From contig NC_053139.1 of assembly GCF_016808335.1 (NCBI RefSeq), positions 16,486,782 through 16,550,781 on the forward strand: DNA of 64,000 nucleotides, written 5' to 3'. Source of the DNA: Panicum virgatum. Its lineage: Eukaryota > Streptophyta > Magnoliopsida > Poales > Poaceae. The translations under genes and the position numbers were made by a program. The first letter of the stretch is position 1; each line of letters starts with the position of its first letter. Under the pieces are notes generated by a model. That model saw only the letters and a list, made by a program, of their open reading frames with translations, did not search any database and was not told the origin of the DNA. Shown piece by piece: positions 43,239-55,552 of the stretch.

Positions 43239-46200
43239 TGTGGCAGAACCACCTGAATTATCCCGGCTCAAGTGCGCAGGCCATCACCATAAAGGCAACA
43301 CCGACTCAACGCACTTCAAACGGAACAATTCTTGGTCTGTCGGGTAACGTCCCGATACAACCACCGGTTCTCGGATCGAACAAGCATACCCCGCACGAAG
43401 GCGAGTACAGAGATATTACAACCACAAATTTTACAACACAGGCAAGTTCAGTAGTTATTACAAATCAGTTCAAACCATTATTACAAAACCCAACTTAGTA
43501 GAACAGTTATACAAACCACAACTGTAAGATCAGAGTTTGAAAAACAGCGGAAAAAGACAACGACGGCTACAACACGTCGCAAAGGTATACCAAGCTAGCC
43601 CAAGCAAGGTATCACTCGTCAGGGTCAATGCCGGCCGAAGACGTATCCCACTCTACAGACCAGCTAGGAGGCAAGGAGCAGGGCCAAGACAAACTAGCGA
43701 CCTGGTCCTCAAAACTCATACCTGAAAAAGGGTTTCAACAGCAAGGCTGAGTATTCTAATACTCAGCAAGACTTAACCGTCAACGGGTATACGTAGCCCA
43801 CCTAACTAGACTATGCCGGGTTCTGTGAGGTTCTGGTTTTCCTTTTTGCTGAAAAGCAATAAAGAGTAGGTCCTTACTTTCAAATTTTAGTTTCCAGGAT
43901 TCTAGATGATTAATCATTCTATGTAAGCAACTACTATTCAACCATGGTAGATCTTTAAGCAAACATCAAGATTGATCATAATAATGTTGCTCTTATTACT
44001 CTGTGTGGCAAAGAGATCAAGCAGTCCCAAACTGTGGGAAGCAGATGATTCGAATCGAATTTGTTAACCTGGCCAGGCAGACCTAACACACACGTTTGGA
44101 ACACCGTCGGGTCGTTCCCAAACAACCGTTTACCTTTCTTTCCGACCTGTGGATAGTGCCACTCTCCCCGACTACAGGGCACCAAGGTCCAACCTTGTCC
44201 CTCGTAGTCGCAGTGTTGCGCAACACAAAAATAAAACCTATCCCTAAGAGAGAGTGGAAGGTATATCCACTCACCGGTCCAATCGGCTACTAGGCTTACT
44301 GCGTACCATATTTACGGCATGTGGCTAGTACGTTCAAAAACTTAACCAGCACTACCACACACCGTGATCTTAGCAAGTTCATCAACACAGATGGGGTCTC
44401 ATACAAGGTCATGATATCGAACACGACCCCGTCCGTCATCCTTATATTGATAACAGAAAGTAAACAAGCAATTCCTATAGAGCTCGCGAGTGATAGGCAA
44501 TCACTCGACTTTTACCGGTCCTATAAGCTTAGCAATTATTCGAACTTAGGTCTAGTGTTCAGTACATAGGTTCCTAGGATCATGCATCTAGGGTTTCAAT
44601 TCAAATCCTAAGAACTGTAAATGCACAAGTAAGTAATAACAATAAATGGTAATACTTTGAAATATAGGTTATGTCTGGGGCTTACCTTCTCGGTAGTCAC
44701 TAACTATTTCAGCCCTGGGCTCTTCCGAACTTTGGTCCGGGGCTTCAGTTAGTACAGTAGTGTTCACTTGAGCTTCGAAATCACCGCCGTCAGACTCCGG
44801 GATCAGCTCGTACGTTCCGTCCGATAAAGCAGTCGTATCTATATGTAATGCAAGAGATGACATTATAAACAACTTTACTTCATGATAAAGTTGTAGTCTA
44901 ACAATTAACAAACATCTTATCACATGGGCAATCTTTTATAGAGTAGTAACTTAACAAATCTAACTACACAAGGCATCATGATCAACGGCACAAAAGAAGC
45001 TTACTAACTTCATAAACAAGTGGTGGTTGTTTCCTATGGCAAATAAAACATAGTTTGCTAACAAATAAACAACTCAGTACACAAGCAGCAACAATTTCAG
45101 CAAAAATTACTCTAAACACAAGGTACATAGAGAAATCTTCCCTATCAAAAACATGTCAATTCATGCAGTCATTTAATCAGAACAATTCATTTACTCAGAC
45201 AACACCTAGAACAAGATTGAATTATATAGGTTAGAACAAAGTATAAAAGAAGCTAGAAATTTAACAGCAGGTCGACACAGAGCTAACTTAGCTACTGTAA
45301 AATTTTCAGAATTTATTCTGCATAGGATTAATTCTGAGAAGAAAAAACAAAACAGACATCAATCTAACAATATTAATTTTTAGTTCCTGTTCTAGTCATG
45401 AACTGGTGCTCAAATTTCACAGTAATGAACATATGATTAAAATAAGACCCCACAAAAATTATTAGGATTTTTTAAACAATAAAACTATTTATCATGATTA
45501 AAGCTCACTTAACAAGAATTAAATCAAAGAAATAGCTAAACAGAAGGAATGACCACGAATTTTTTATAGAAATACTAGAGTTACATGAACAAAGCACCAT
45601 AAAAATTTCAGAGCATAACAAGGCTTCAAACAATAGTTAAGAAAAAGATAATACAAATAACAAAGAGGTCCTTGCTGCTACTATTCATATGAGTCTTGGG
45701 CTATTCAAATAACCCCCTGGGGTTTCTTGAATTCTAACCGAGGGTTCCTCGGCCGTGGTCAGAGAGGGGGGTGGGTTTGACCGGCCAAATCCGGCGACGG
45801 CGATCGCCGGCGGCAAGGGTGAAGGGGTGTGGGAGGTACAACAGTCTAAGGCGCATCTCTGGGTGGCTTGGGAGGTCGAGGGGAGGACCGGAGCTAGGGC
45901 GTCGATGGCGAGCGGTGGCTGTTGGAGCTCGGGAAGCGGCGGCGGGGTGGCTCCGGTGGGGATTGGGCGAGGAGGAGGGGTGGGGGAGCTGTGCCAGGAC
46001 ACGGCGGAGCTGCTGGTGAGGTCAATTGAGGGCAGGGAAGGGCGGAGGAGGGGGTTCGATGGTGAGGTCGAGCTTGCCGGGGTTCGAGCGGAGCGGCGGC
46101 GGTGTTCTGGAGCGTGGAAGCGAGGAAAAGGCGAAAGAGCTCTCGGATTAGCTTTCTGGGGTACTTGTAGTGTTCATGCGCGCGAGAGGAGAGAGCGGCG

Positions 46201-46927
46201 GGCTCTACCCCGTGCTGTCCACGGTGGCGGCGAGGTGGCAGCCGGCGGGTGAGTCTGGGCGCGTGGCACGGCAGGGGAGGCTCCAGCAAGAGGCAAAAAG
46301 CGGTGGAGGAGGTCGGGCGCGACGCGTGGAAGCCAGCGCAAGCAGGAGGTGGCCGGGCTGGCCCTCCACGGCGACGGGCGGCGCTGCACAGTGGCGGCGG
46401 TCAGAGGAACAGAGGAAGCAGAGAGGCAGGCTGGAGGTGGAAGAAAAAGGACTAGTTTGCAATTTCCGAAAAATCCAGGGACCCAACTGTAAACTAGCAA
46501 TAACTTTTAATCTAGGGCTCAAATGAAAAAGTGCCCAACATGAAAGTTGTTCAACTTTTCAATATCTACAACTTTGATGTTGTGCAAACATTGATTTGAT
46601 CAAAGGATAAAGAGCAATTTTTGAAAACATAGAAGGGATTTTGAATTCAAAGGACTTTTGTCTTTTTCAAGGTAAATTCACTTTAAAGTTAGGCTGAAAT
46701 GAAAGATTTCCTGCCAAGCAATGATTACACTACAATTTGCAAATACACCTTCCACAAAAGCTATAATCACACATCCTATTCAAATAAAACTATAGAGAGG
46801 ACCTTGCATAAAATCATAATTAACCATATAACCTTTATATTTACAAAAAGATCCTTTTTCAAGCAAATCAAGCACATGATGCATAAAATAGATACACAAC
46901 AATTGTGCAGACACCTAGGGTGTCACA
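43239..46927 (-). repeat. C 5' LTR (3,689 bp)
   Basis: Ends are TGTGGCAG and GTCACA on the plus strand. Collinear with the 3' LTR except for a gap between 'gataataca' and 'aataacaaagagg' (near 45653). A GC-rich block at about 45730-46440 is followed, in element sense upstream, by AT-rich sequence with 'aaagttgttcaact'. Confidence 0.92.
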
Positions 46928-47480
46928 AGAGGAGAGCCTTCTTGGAGAGAATGGAATGAAGTGTGTGTGCGTGTGAGAGAGAGAGAGAGAGGGGGGTGAG
47001 AGGGGGCCCTATTTATACTAGTGGAGGTCGGTTCCCGCCAAATGCATGTATGGAAGGTAATCAGGAGACTTGGGGCCGACTCCTCCTCGAAATGCACCTG
47101 GACGGGAGGCCGGCCAGGTTCGGCCGACCCAGGATGTCGGCCGGCCGCACCTGGCCGCCTCTCGGCCTTATCCTTCTCTGGTAGGCTGACATGTGGGCCC
47201 TGATATCTTTCCTTGTATGCATTATGCGTGGCGCGCCCGTTTGATCTGCCAGATGGGCCCTCCTTGTAAGTGGGTGACACCGGACGCGATATTCTGCGTA
47301 GTTGTATGGCGTCTGCTGCGTGTTTTCGTCTTATTCCGCTCCTGCTCATCTGAAATGTACAAAACTCGAAAACAACTGTGGAGCAAGGTTAGTGATACAA
47401 ATATGCGAGTAAGGCATGCAGTTTTCCTTTATTATTGAGTATAGTTGACGGGTGAAAATGGCACTTAAGCACTGTTAACA
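46928..47480 (-). repeat. A3 3' LTR, first ~550 bp
   Basis: Reads TGTTAACAG from 47480 on the minus strand and matches other A-type LTRs down to 'ggctctcctct', where C is inserted. Only an 11-bp scrap of the remainder survives at 22816-22826. Confidence 0.85.
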
Positions 47481-47518
47481 ACTCCCCCAATCTAGCCCTT
47501 TGCTCGTCCCGAGCAAAG
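47481..47518 (-). promoter_or_regulatory. A3 polypurine tract and stem-loop
   Basis: On the minus strand, CTTTGCTCG / CGAGCAAAG pair around a 3-nt loop (47518-47498), followed by 'ggctagattgggggagt' next to the LTR. The same layout is seen in A1. Confidence 0.75.
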
Positions 47519-48519
47519 TTTTAGACTTAGGTTGTTGATCAGGAGTTGCTACAAAGTCGCATTCCTGACTTATGCCCAAGGCACAACCGAGTGTTCTTAC
47601 CTTTATTCTGAATAAGTTGGCCTTGTTCGCACCTTTTACCTTACTCCTGTGGGGCTTATTGCATCATCCTTATCTTTGACGGTTGAGGGTCAGAACGGCT
47701 TGTAGAGTACTACTTACCACTCATTTGTTCAACCGTCAATCCGGAGGTTTTATAAAGTTTTTTTTGAAAAGAAATTTGTAAGTTCCTCGGGTGATCTCTC
47801 GGATCGCTCAATGTGTTTCATTCCTCACCAAGGACTTTTTATGCGCCTTTCTTTTTCCATCCTACTTCTAATGGCTTCTTTTTGGTGGATCTGTAGGTAT
47901 GGATGATATAATGGCAAACTTGCTTCTCATATTTTGCTAAGTCAAAGACCGGATCCAAAGGAGAAACAAGTCATAAGCCTCTGATCAAGATGTGCAAGTG
48001 TGTGGATATTTTTGGTGGATGATGGATGGGAACTCATTTATATGAATTCTCTTTCTCTTGTAATGTTTTTGGTATGGGCTATATTTTCCTTTTTTCTCTC
48101 TCTTTTTTTTTGACACACCTTGTGGGTGTGTGGCATACCTTCTTTGGGTATGCATCTTTTCTCTCTCTTTTTTTTGACATGCCTTGTGGGCATGTGGCAT
48201 ACCTTCTTTGGGTATGCATCTTTTATTTCTTTTTGTATAGCCCATACATTATGATGATAACTTTGGAGAGAGATAAACATGGCACATCTTGGAGTTTTAT
48301 TTGTGGATGGATAGGGGATGTACTTGCTATCTTCCTGGTGTAGAAGTATAGCATGTGAGTGGACGTGTACGTGATCTTGATCATGGGCGTATGAAGTGAT
48401 TCTCACAAAGGGTCACAACAATTTGACAAAACTCAATGAGAAGACAAGTTGCATATGTAGAAAAGGCTTTTCAAACTTGTAACTCATATGGCTCTGGATA
48501 GGAATTGCATATCACCGAG
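47519..48519 (-). other. A3 3' non-coding region
   Basis: Collinear with the A1 region 10830-11857. Includes two hairpin units with GCATACC/GGTATGC stems (about 48110-48235). The ORFs here are repeat artefacts. Confidence 0.7.
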
Positions 48520-49552
48520 AAACTTTATTTTATTTTTGTATTTTTGAAAAGAAATACTCCGGGCGAAAAGAAAATCAAGGAGTCATCCGGGCCTTTCTTG
48601 AGCGTATGGCCTTGAACCAAGTACGCCTCATCGATCATAACACGGGGCTCCTCAATGAAGGGAACGGGGTTCCCATCTAAGATTCCCATGTTTGATGTGA
48701 TGCGGGTAACCAAAGAAGTGCATTCAATAGGACCCGTCATCCGAAAATTTGTGAGCCATTGCTTAACCATTGCTTGTGCGGGGGAGATTCGGATTTTGTT
48801 GACCATGGCGTATAATATCATCAACTCATCGTTCCGCACTGGTCGTGGATCATCTCTTGGAAAGAGAGTGACAGCCACCAACTTGTGCATCAAACGAAGA
48901 GTCGGATTTTGAATGTCATTGCACCGAGGTGCAAACTTGCCATGAACAACTTGACCCGAAATCAAACCCCAAAACTCATGTCGATCAAAACCGCGGCAAG
49001 CTTTTGCAAGGGAAACTGGAAAGCGCACGCTAAAACCAAGGAGGTGACTGAAATTTCTCCAATTAAAATAGTGTTCAACTCCAAAAAGTCGGAAAGAAAC
49101 ACCATCGTCCACCTCCCGAAGAGTGCAAAGAAAATGGATGGTGAGGAGACGAGAACCATTCTCCTTAACGGGCACAAAACCATCCCATCCAACCGCATGC
49201 CAAACACGAGCGAAGTCAACGTCCATACCTATTTTTCGAGAAGGTCTGGATTGAAGGCTCTGGTATGACCAAAGCTTCGATTCTTGATCATGGCGTAGGC
49301 TTGATGCTCGCGGTCGTCTTGCAAGTCGAGGTACGGTGCATCATCTTCATCTATTTCCATGTCCTCGGCTTGCGGTTCTTCAGCTTGCTCCTCTATTTGT
49401 TCCTCTTGTTCGTCTTGCTCATAGTCCATCGTGGTCGGCGTTGCTGCAGGTTCAGAGGAATGATGAGAGCTCGACTCGCCTCATGAACGGGACGAGCCTA
49501 ACCTTGTCATTCTCTTGAGAGCTCCGGAGATCTTACGTCCTGCACCTCTCAT
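48520..49552 (-). pseudogene. A3 ORF2, C-terminus deleted
   Basis: Starts at ATG 49552 (MRGAGRKISGALKRM), with a TGA after ~23 codons where A2 has an Arg codon. The acidic segment 'MDYEQDEQEEQIEEQAEE' is intact, a 1-base shift lies near 49228, and 'MDVDFARVWHAVGWDGFVP' then runs on to 'KKGPDDSLIFFSPG'. There it is fused to 3' non-coding sequence ('VFLFKNTKIK'), so the basic, Gln-rich and Ser-rich tail is gone. The globular core is the best preserved of the three copies here. It resembles 'putative plant transposon protein' annotations in grass genomes. Function unknown. Confidence 0.75.
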
Positions 49553-50423
49553 GCTTACAACAAGAACGAACAAGAACGAATGAGAACAACTCGATTCGGG
49601 TTACGTTAGTGAAATGAAAATGAAACTCTTACCCGAAAGTTGTTCTTCCAAAAGCGTAGACAATCTTGCAGCAAAGAAATGAGAGAGAGAGTGTGTTCTT
49701 GCAATCAAACTTGAGCCAAAATCCAAAGGAAACCCGAGCAAGAATGTGTGAGAAGGAGTGTGAGTGAGGGAAGTGAGCATGAGAGCTTCACACCCCCCTC
49801 TCGGTCTCTATTTAAAGGGAAGATGGCGCGTGAACCATGGAAGAGGCCGGCCACAAAGGCTATGGAGCCGTTGGAGAAGGTGGGGCCCAGGAGCCGTTGG
49901 CCCTAGGTCGGCCGACCTGTGGGGTCGGCCGGCCCCAGGGTGGGACCCTTGGTGCCCCCCCTTCGGCCTGGTGCTTCCTCAACGGTTAAGTTCTTTGAAA
50001 ATATGGTGCACGGCCAAAAGTTTGCTCGAAAAGATGTCCACATTATTTTTTCCAAAGGATTTTAAAACTCAGAAAATATTTTTGGTCTTTTTTGTAAAAA
50101 GGGAAAAATGCTAGAAAAATTCCAGCATGCAGAAAACAATTTTGAAAATTTTCAAACATGCAGTGGAGAAAAACAAATAAGGTGCAAAGAAAATGTTGAA
50201 AAGCGGAGAAAGCAAATATGAGATAAATACCAATTTATCTTTGGCAAGGGCGCGTCGTTTAAAGTCCGACGTGCACGACTTTTCCCTATCGTTATTACCA
50301 TTCGTCGGCTCGTCCTGGAGAACTGGACGAGGCCGAACTCTCGACCTTCCGCCACAGCTTCTTTTCCTTCTTCTTTCTTTTAGGTGCGGAGGGTCATTGT
50401 TCTGGCTGGGGTTCTGATGCACC
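49553..50423 (-). other. A3 protease-ORF2 interval with promoter-like block
   Basis: Begins with the charged tail of the gag-protease frame ('KVESSASSSSPGRADEW' region), then T-rich non-coding DNA. About 49935-49900 holds 'ggtcggccgaccta' and 'ggccggcc' type palindromes. About 90 bp on comes a TATA-like 'ctttaaatagag' (minus strand, near 49815-49804), then a CT/CA-rich leader to ORF2. No RT or integrase fragment lies in this interval. Confidence 0.6.
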
Positions 50424-52335
50424 CTAGAGTGCTTGCCCTTTACTGTCTTGTTGGATCATGAAGCGCTGCTCTTCCTTCTTCTTGAACCTGAAAATCATAT
50501 CCTCCCTTCCGACACGGAAATGGATTTCTCCCTTTCCGACATCGATCCTTGCCTTGGCATACCTTAGAAAAGGTTGCCCAAGTACGAGGTCGACTCCGAG
50601 GTCGCCCTCCATATCCATTACCACAAAGTCGGCAAGGATGAAGGAGTCTTGTACTCGTACGAAAATGTGTTCGGCTATCCCTTCGGGATACCGAATGGTT
50701 GAATCTGCAAGCTGTATGAGCATGGTTGTTTGGGAAAGAGCAGGATATTCAAGTGCTTCATATATTACCTTGGGCATTATATTCACACTTGCCCCCAGAT
50801 CCCATAGGCATCGCTCGAAGTGTTTGATGTAGATCGAGCAGCTGATCATGGGGACCCCTGGATCCTCTTGCACCGCTGCCACCATGCCATCCCAAACGTC
50901 GTTCCTTGGGGGATAGTACCTACCTACATGGTTATTGCGTGGTGGCCTCCGGGACGAGTTATCCCATCCGGTAGACACCATGCTGACATTTTCAATGGGA
51001 GACTCGGGTTGCCACGGGATTTACCCGCTCTCAACAGCAGGTAACGAAGCAGCAATTTGTGCAAGCTGGGTTTCGATCATTTTGTTGAAACTTAACTTGT
51101 TTTTAAGAGTTGAAGACAAAGTTTCAAGCTTGACATTTAAACTTTCCAGGGATTTGTCAATGACCAAAAGCTTTTTATTTATATTTTCGTTGATTTTAAC
51201 TTGGCCAAGAACAAGTTCTCTCAAGGGAGGTTGGTTTGAATTGAAATTTGAATTGAAAGAAGAGTTGTAATTATTACCTCCCTGAAAAGGTGGACGTGGC
51301 TGGTTCCACTCCTGGCCTCCTTGTTTTTGACGGTACCCGTTGTTGTTGTTGTTGTTGAGGTAGGCGCAGTCTTCACGGGTTTCGGGGCAGTTGTTCTCCG
51401 AGTGTCCATCATTACCACAGACTTCGCACGTGAAGTGCGAACCCATGGCGTAAACAGGAGCATGGATTAGTTGTTTGCTCCCTTCCTCCATCTTCTTGAT
51501 TAGGAGGTCCAGCTTCCCGGCAATCATATCCATCTCTTTGACGGTATGCATGCCTTTTGTTCGGGGTTGGAGTCGTTCATCACTCCACCCATGATTGGAG
51601 ACCATCTTCTCGACCAATGCTTTGGATTTGGCTATGGTTAGGTCGAGGAAGGCTCCTCCAGCAGCGGCATCAATGTTGGCTCGAGATGTCGTTGTGAGCC
51701 CGTTGTAGAAGCTTTGCAGGACGAGCCACTCGTCCAAGCCATGATGAGGACAGGCCAAGATGTATGGTTAGGTCGAGGAAGGCTCCTCCAGCAGCGGCAT
51801 TAATGTTGGCTCGAGATGTCGTTGTGAGCCCGTTGTAGAAGCTTTGCAGGACGAGCCACTCGTCCAAGCCATGATGAGGATAGGCCAAGATGTATTCCTG
51901 CAGCCTCTCCCAAGCTTCTGGGATGGATTCCATCCCTGTCTGCTGGAAACTTGAAATTCTCCCGCGCAGGGCATTTGTTTTGCCCAGCGGGAAGAATTTT
52001 GTGAGGAACGCCTTGGAGCATTTGGCCCAGGTGTCGATATCCTTTTCTTTGTAAACCACAGTTTCGCCTTCCCTAGCAGGGAGAAGGGGAAACAGACGAA
52101 GCTTGATAACATCGGCGGCAACACCCCGTATGACAACGGTGTCGCAGAGCTCTAGAAAATTCTGCAAATGTGCATTTGCGTCCTCATTTGGCTTGCCACA
52201 TAATGGGCTAGCCTGCACCATGTTGATGAGGCTTGATTTGAGCTCGAAGTTCATGTCCCCGACATTGATGTTGGGGCCAGTGGCCACATTGTCGGTGGAG
52301 GGGACGGAGAACTCGCGGAGAGTCTTTTTAGCCAT
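50424..52335 (-). pseudogene. A3 gag-protease
   Basis: The ATG at 52335 region opens MAKKTLREFSV. The Gag core has 'LINMVQASPLCGKPNEDANAHLQNFLELCD', written here only in part, and 'LRLFPLLPARE'. A 130-bp tandem duplication (51634-51893) shifts the frame. The zinc knuckle 'CEVCGNDGHSENNC' follows, then Asn-rich and Gly/Asn/Ser-rich linkers. A TAA near 51021 separates the protease, which has 'LWDLGASVNIMPKVIYE' (active-site DLGA) and 'GVDLVLGQPFLRYAKARID'. Gag packages RNA and the protease matures it. Two lesions disable this copy, but gag and protease were evidently one frame. Confidence 0.83.
51634..51893 (-). repeat. 130-bp tandem duplication in A3 gag
   Basis: Copy 1 is 51634-51763 and copy 2 is 51764-51893, with only about two differences. 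130 is not a multiple of three, so the gag frame is broken. A2 has a single copy. Confidence 0.92.
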
Positions 52336-52436
52336 AGCCTCAAGAACGAGTGGTGCTTCTGAAATGGGTTCCTGTGCCAGGAGGATAGCGAGAGGAGGAA
52401 CGACGTGAGGTCATGCCCTTCTCACGAGCCTCTCTG

Positions 52437-52546
52437 GATTGTCTGTGTAGTTTTCCGACAGGGAGAAACCGGTCATACACTATCCCTGTCTTCTTTCAAA
52501 TCAAAAATAAAAGATTGTCTGTGTAGTTTTCCGACAGGGAGAAACA
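52437..52546 (-). repeat. 76-bp-spaced duplication at the A3 primer-site region
   Basis: 'gattgtctgtgtagttttcc' and 'gacagggagaaac' occur at 52437-52469 and again at 52513-52545. The second copy abuts the truncated LTR end, and the tRNA-Asp-type primer site expected there is missing. Confidence 0.8.
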
Positions 52547-54114
52547 GGCAGTCCTTAGACTAGAAATGAGGGCGCCGAACCCATCCTAGCAACTGCACAT
52601 AAGGGGTGCCACTCTAGTGGTATAATCAATACGATTACAGATGGATCCGCAAGCGCACAGATATACCGTTGTAGCATTTCACCCGGAGAGTAAGGGTATT
52701 GTCATTTATTTGTGTCCCAAAGGATGGCAGTGGCAAAGATATTGTACTCAACATTAACCATGACATTGTGCATCAAGAAATAGGCAAAACTCTAACAGGG
52801 GTAAGTACAAATAAATAATAAGCAAGGGTAATGCGACACAGCACACATCCACACTCCAAGAGGAACGAATAAAGGAGAGAAACTATAAAACAAAGGACTA
52901 CTCTATCCTACGTCAAGTCAGCTGGAGCTTAGGCTAGGTTAGGTGTCCTAGTGCTTCTATCCAAAGCTGGGGTCATGTTAGATCATGGTTAGGACTGCAG
53001 GTGCCAGGAAAATGGGATAGCGGGGAGAAGGTCCCGTACCGGAGTACATTCAGTCCTGTTACCTCTTTGCATGAACTCCTACACCGAACCCGAACATCGG
53101 GGAGTACGCTAAACGCAACACTGCTATTACGCCGGACGGACAGGGCTGTCACCACCTGCCATCTACCCCAGTCACACTGTGGAGCACGGTCATATCCAAA
53201 GGATCCCGCATATCCGAGCACCACGCTCGTGTATGAAGTCACTACTCTAGTGCCCCCGGGTCTCCCACCCTTCGGATGGACGAGTAAAACACTAGAGCAA
53301 GCCCGAAGGCACAACGAACCTCTATCCGTACCCGAATCATCTCGCCTAACCAAGACCGTAGCATAACTTATGAACGATCTAAGCATGGATTGATAAACTA
53401 TCAAGATAGTAAAGCAACCATGACGGAACTCTATATTATGAATAGAAGTCTGACAAGTCGGATACAAAGCCATACCAGGAGCCGAGGATTGCTCAACGAC
53501 CCCGAGGACGACTTGCTCACTAAAGAGAACTAGCCTAACTCCACTACCTAGCTAAGAGAGCAAGAGAGAGGAGAGCCTTCTTGGAGAGAATGGAATGAAG
53601 TGTGTGTGTGTGTGAGAGAGAGAGAGGGGGTGAGAGGGGGCCCTATTTATACTAGTGGAGGTCGGTTCCCGCCAAATGCACGTATGGAAGGTAATCAGGA
53701 GACTTGGGGCCGACTCCTCCTCGAAATGCACCTGGACGGGAGGCCGGCCTGGTTCGGCCGACCCAGGGGGTTGGCCGGCCCCACCTGGCCGCCTCTCGTC
53801 CTTATCCTTCTCTGACAGGCTGACATGTGGGCCCTGATATCTTTCCTTGTATGCATTATGCGTGGCGCGCCCGTTTGCTCTGCCAGATGGGCCCTCCTTG
53901 TAAGTGGGTGACGCCGGACGCGATATTTTGCGTAGTTGTATGGCGTCTGCTGCGTGTTTTCGTCTTATTCCGCTCCTGCTCATCTGAAATGTATAAAACT
54001 CGAAAACAACTGTGGAGCAAGGTTAGTGATATAAATATGCGAGTAAGGCATGTAGTTTTCCTTTATTATTGAGTATAGTTGATGGGTGAAAATGGCACTT
54101 AAGCACCGTCAACA
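52547..54114 (-). repeat. A3 5' LTR
   Basis: Reads TGTTGACGG from 54114 on the minus strand and matches the A1 3' LTR to 'aaggactgcc', where it stops short of the extended end seen in A1 and A2. The TATA-like 'tataaatag' lies at about 53652-53644 (minus strand), with palindromes 'ggccggcc' and 'tcggccga' upstream (about 53740-53785). Confidence 0.88.
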
Positions 54115-55552
54115 CTAGGCCAAATGCTCCAAGGCGTTCCTCGCAAAATTCTTCCCGCTAGGCAAAACAAATGCCCTGCGCGTGAGAATTTCAAGTTTCC
54201 AGCAGACAGGGATGGAATCCATCCCAGAAGCTTGGGAGAGGCTGCAGGAATATATCCTGGCATGTCCTCATCATGGCATGGATGAGTGGCTCGTCCTGCA
54301 AAGCTTCTACAACGGGCTTACAATGACATGTCGAGCCAACATTGATGCTGCTGCTGGAGGAGCCTTCCTCGACCTGACTATCGCCAAAGCAAAAGAATTG
54401 GTCGAGAAGATGGTCTCCAATCAGGGGTGGAGCGATGAACGACTCCAACCCCGCACCAAAGGCATGCATACCATCAAAGAGACGGATATGATCGTTGCCA
54501 AACTTGACCTCCTACTAAAGCATCTCGGCGAAAGGGACGAATTCAAGAAGCATAGAGAAAATTATGCTCGTGCCATGGAATCGCACTTCACGTGCGAAGT
54601 CTGTGGTAATGATGGACACTCGGGGAACGACTGCCCCGAAACCCGTGAAGACTGCGCCTACCTCAACAACAACAACAACAACGGATACCGTCCACAACAA
54701 GGAGGCCAGGGGTGGAACCAGCCACGTCCACCTTTTCAGGGAGGGAATAATTACAACTCTTCTTTCAATTCAAATTTCAATTCAAACCATCCTCCCTTGA
54801 GAGAACTTGTTCTTGGCCAAGTTAAAATCAACGAAAATATAAATAAAAAGCTTTTGGCCAATGAAAAATCCCAGGAAAGTATAAATGTTAAGCTTGAAAC
54901 TTTGTCTTCAACTCTTAAAAACCAGTTAAGTTTCAACAAAATGATCGAAACCCAGCTTGCACAAATTGCTGCTTCGTTACCTTCTGTTGAGAGCAGGAAG
55001 ATCCTGGGGCAACCCGAGTCTCCCGTTGAAAATGTCAGCATGGTGTCTACCGGACGGGATAACTCATCTCGGAGGCCACCACGCAATAACCATGCAGGTA
55101 GGTGCTATCCCCCAAGGAATGACGTTTGGGATGGCATGGTAGCAGCGGTGCAAGAGGATCCAGGGGTCCCCATGATCAGCTGCTCAATCTACATCAAACA
55201 CTTCGAGCGATGCCTATGCGATCTGGGGGCGTGAATATAATGCCCAAGGTAATATATGAAGCACTTGAATACCCTGCTCTTTCCCCCAACAAATATGCTC
55301 GTACAGCTTGCAGATTCAACCATTCGGTATCCCGAAGGGATAGCCGAACACGTTTTTGTACGCGTATGGGACTCCTTCATCCTTGGCGACTTTGTGGTAA
55401 TGGATATGGAGGGCGACCTCGGAGTCGACCTCATACTTGGGCGACCTTTTCTAAGGTATGCCAAGGCAAGGATCGATGTCGGAAAGGGAGAAATCCGTTT
55501 CCGTGTCGGAAAGGAGGATATATTTTTCAGGTTCAAGAAGAAGGAAGAGTAG
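54115..55552 (+). pseudogene. A2 gag-protease, 5' end missing
   Basis: Begins mid-Gag at the CTAGG target site ('AKCSKAFLAKFFPLGKTN'). Gag continues through 'LQEYILACPHHGMDEWL', the zinc knuckle 'CEVCGNDGHSGNDC' and Asn-rich linkers, and runs in one frame into the protease, showing that gag and protease are a single polyprotein. At the active site a 4-base deletion turns DLGAS into DLGA-stop (near 55232). A +1 change near 55285 restores the frame, and 'GVDLILGRPFLRYAKARID' follows. TAG at 55550-55552 replaces a Gln codon of A3. Not functional. Confidence 0.83.

Larger units (their letters stand above)
22827..46927 (-). mobile_element. Element C: RIRE3/Tekay-like chromovirus
   Basis: Two long LTRs (43239-46927 as 5' LTR and 22827-26691 as 3' LTR, minus strand) are flanked by AGAGG at 22822-22826 and 46928-46932. 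An initiator-Met-tRNA PBS, an extra ORF before gag, gag with a zinc knuckle, protease, RT-RNase H, integrase and a chromodomain-like C-terminus are present. Rice RIRE3/RIRE8 are known for such an orf0 and long LTRs. The coding frames carry three stops and one frameshift that I can see. D interrupts the integrase. Without D the element is about 14.9 kb. Confidence 0.92.
46928..54114 (-). mobile_element. Element A3 (A-type), inserted in A2 gag
   Basis: Minus-strand order: 5' LTR (54114-52547), gag-protease (52335-50424), promoter-like stretch, ORF2 (49552 to about 48520), 3' non-coding region, polypurine tract and 3' LTR (47480-46928, interrupted by C). The right target pentamer is CTAGG (54115-54119), directly followed by A2 gag. 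The left one is lost in a deletion. No RT or integrase. Confidence 0.85.
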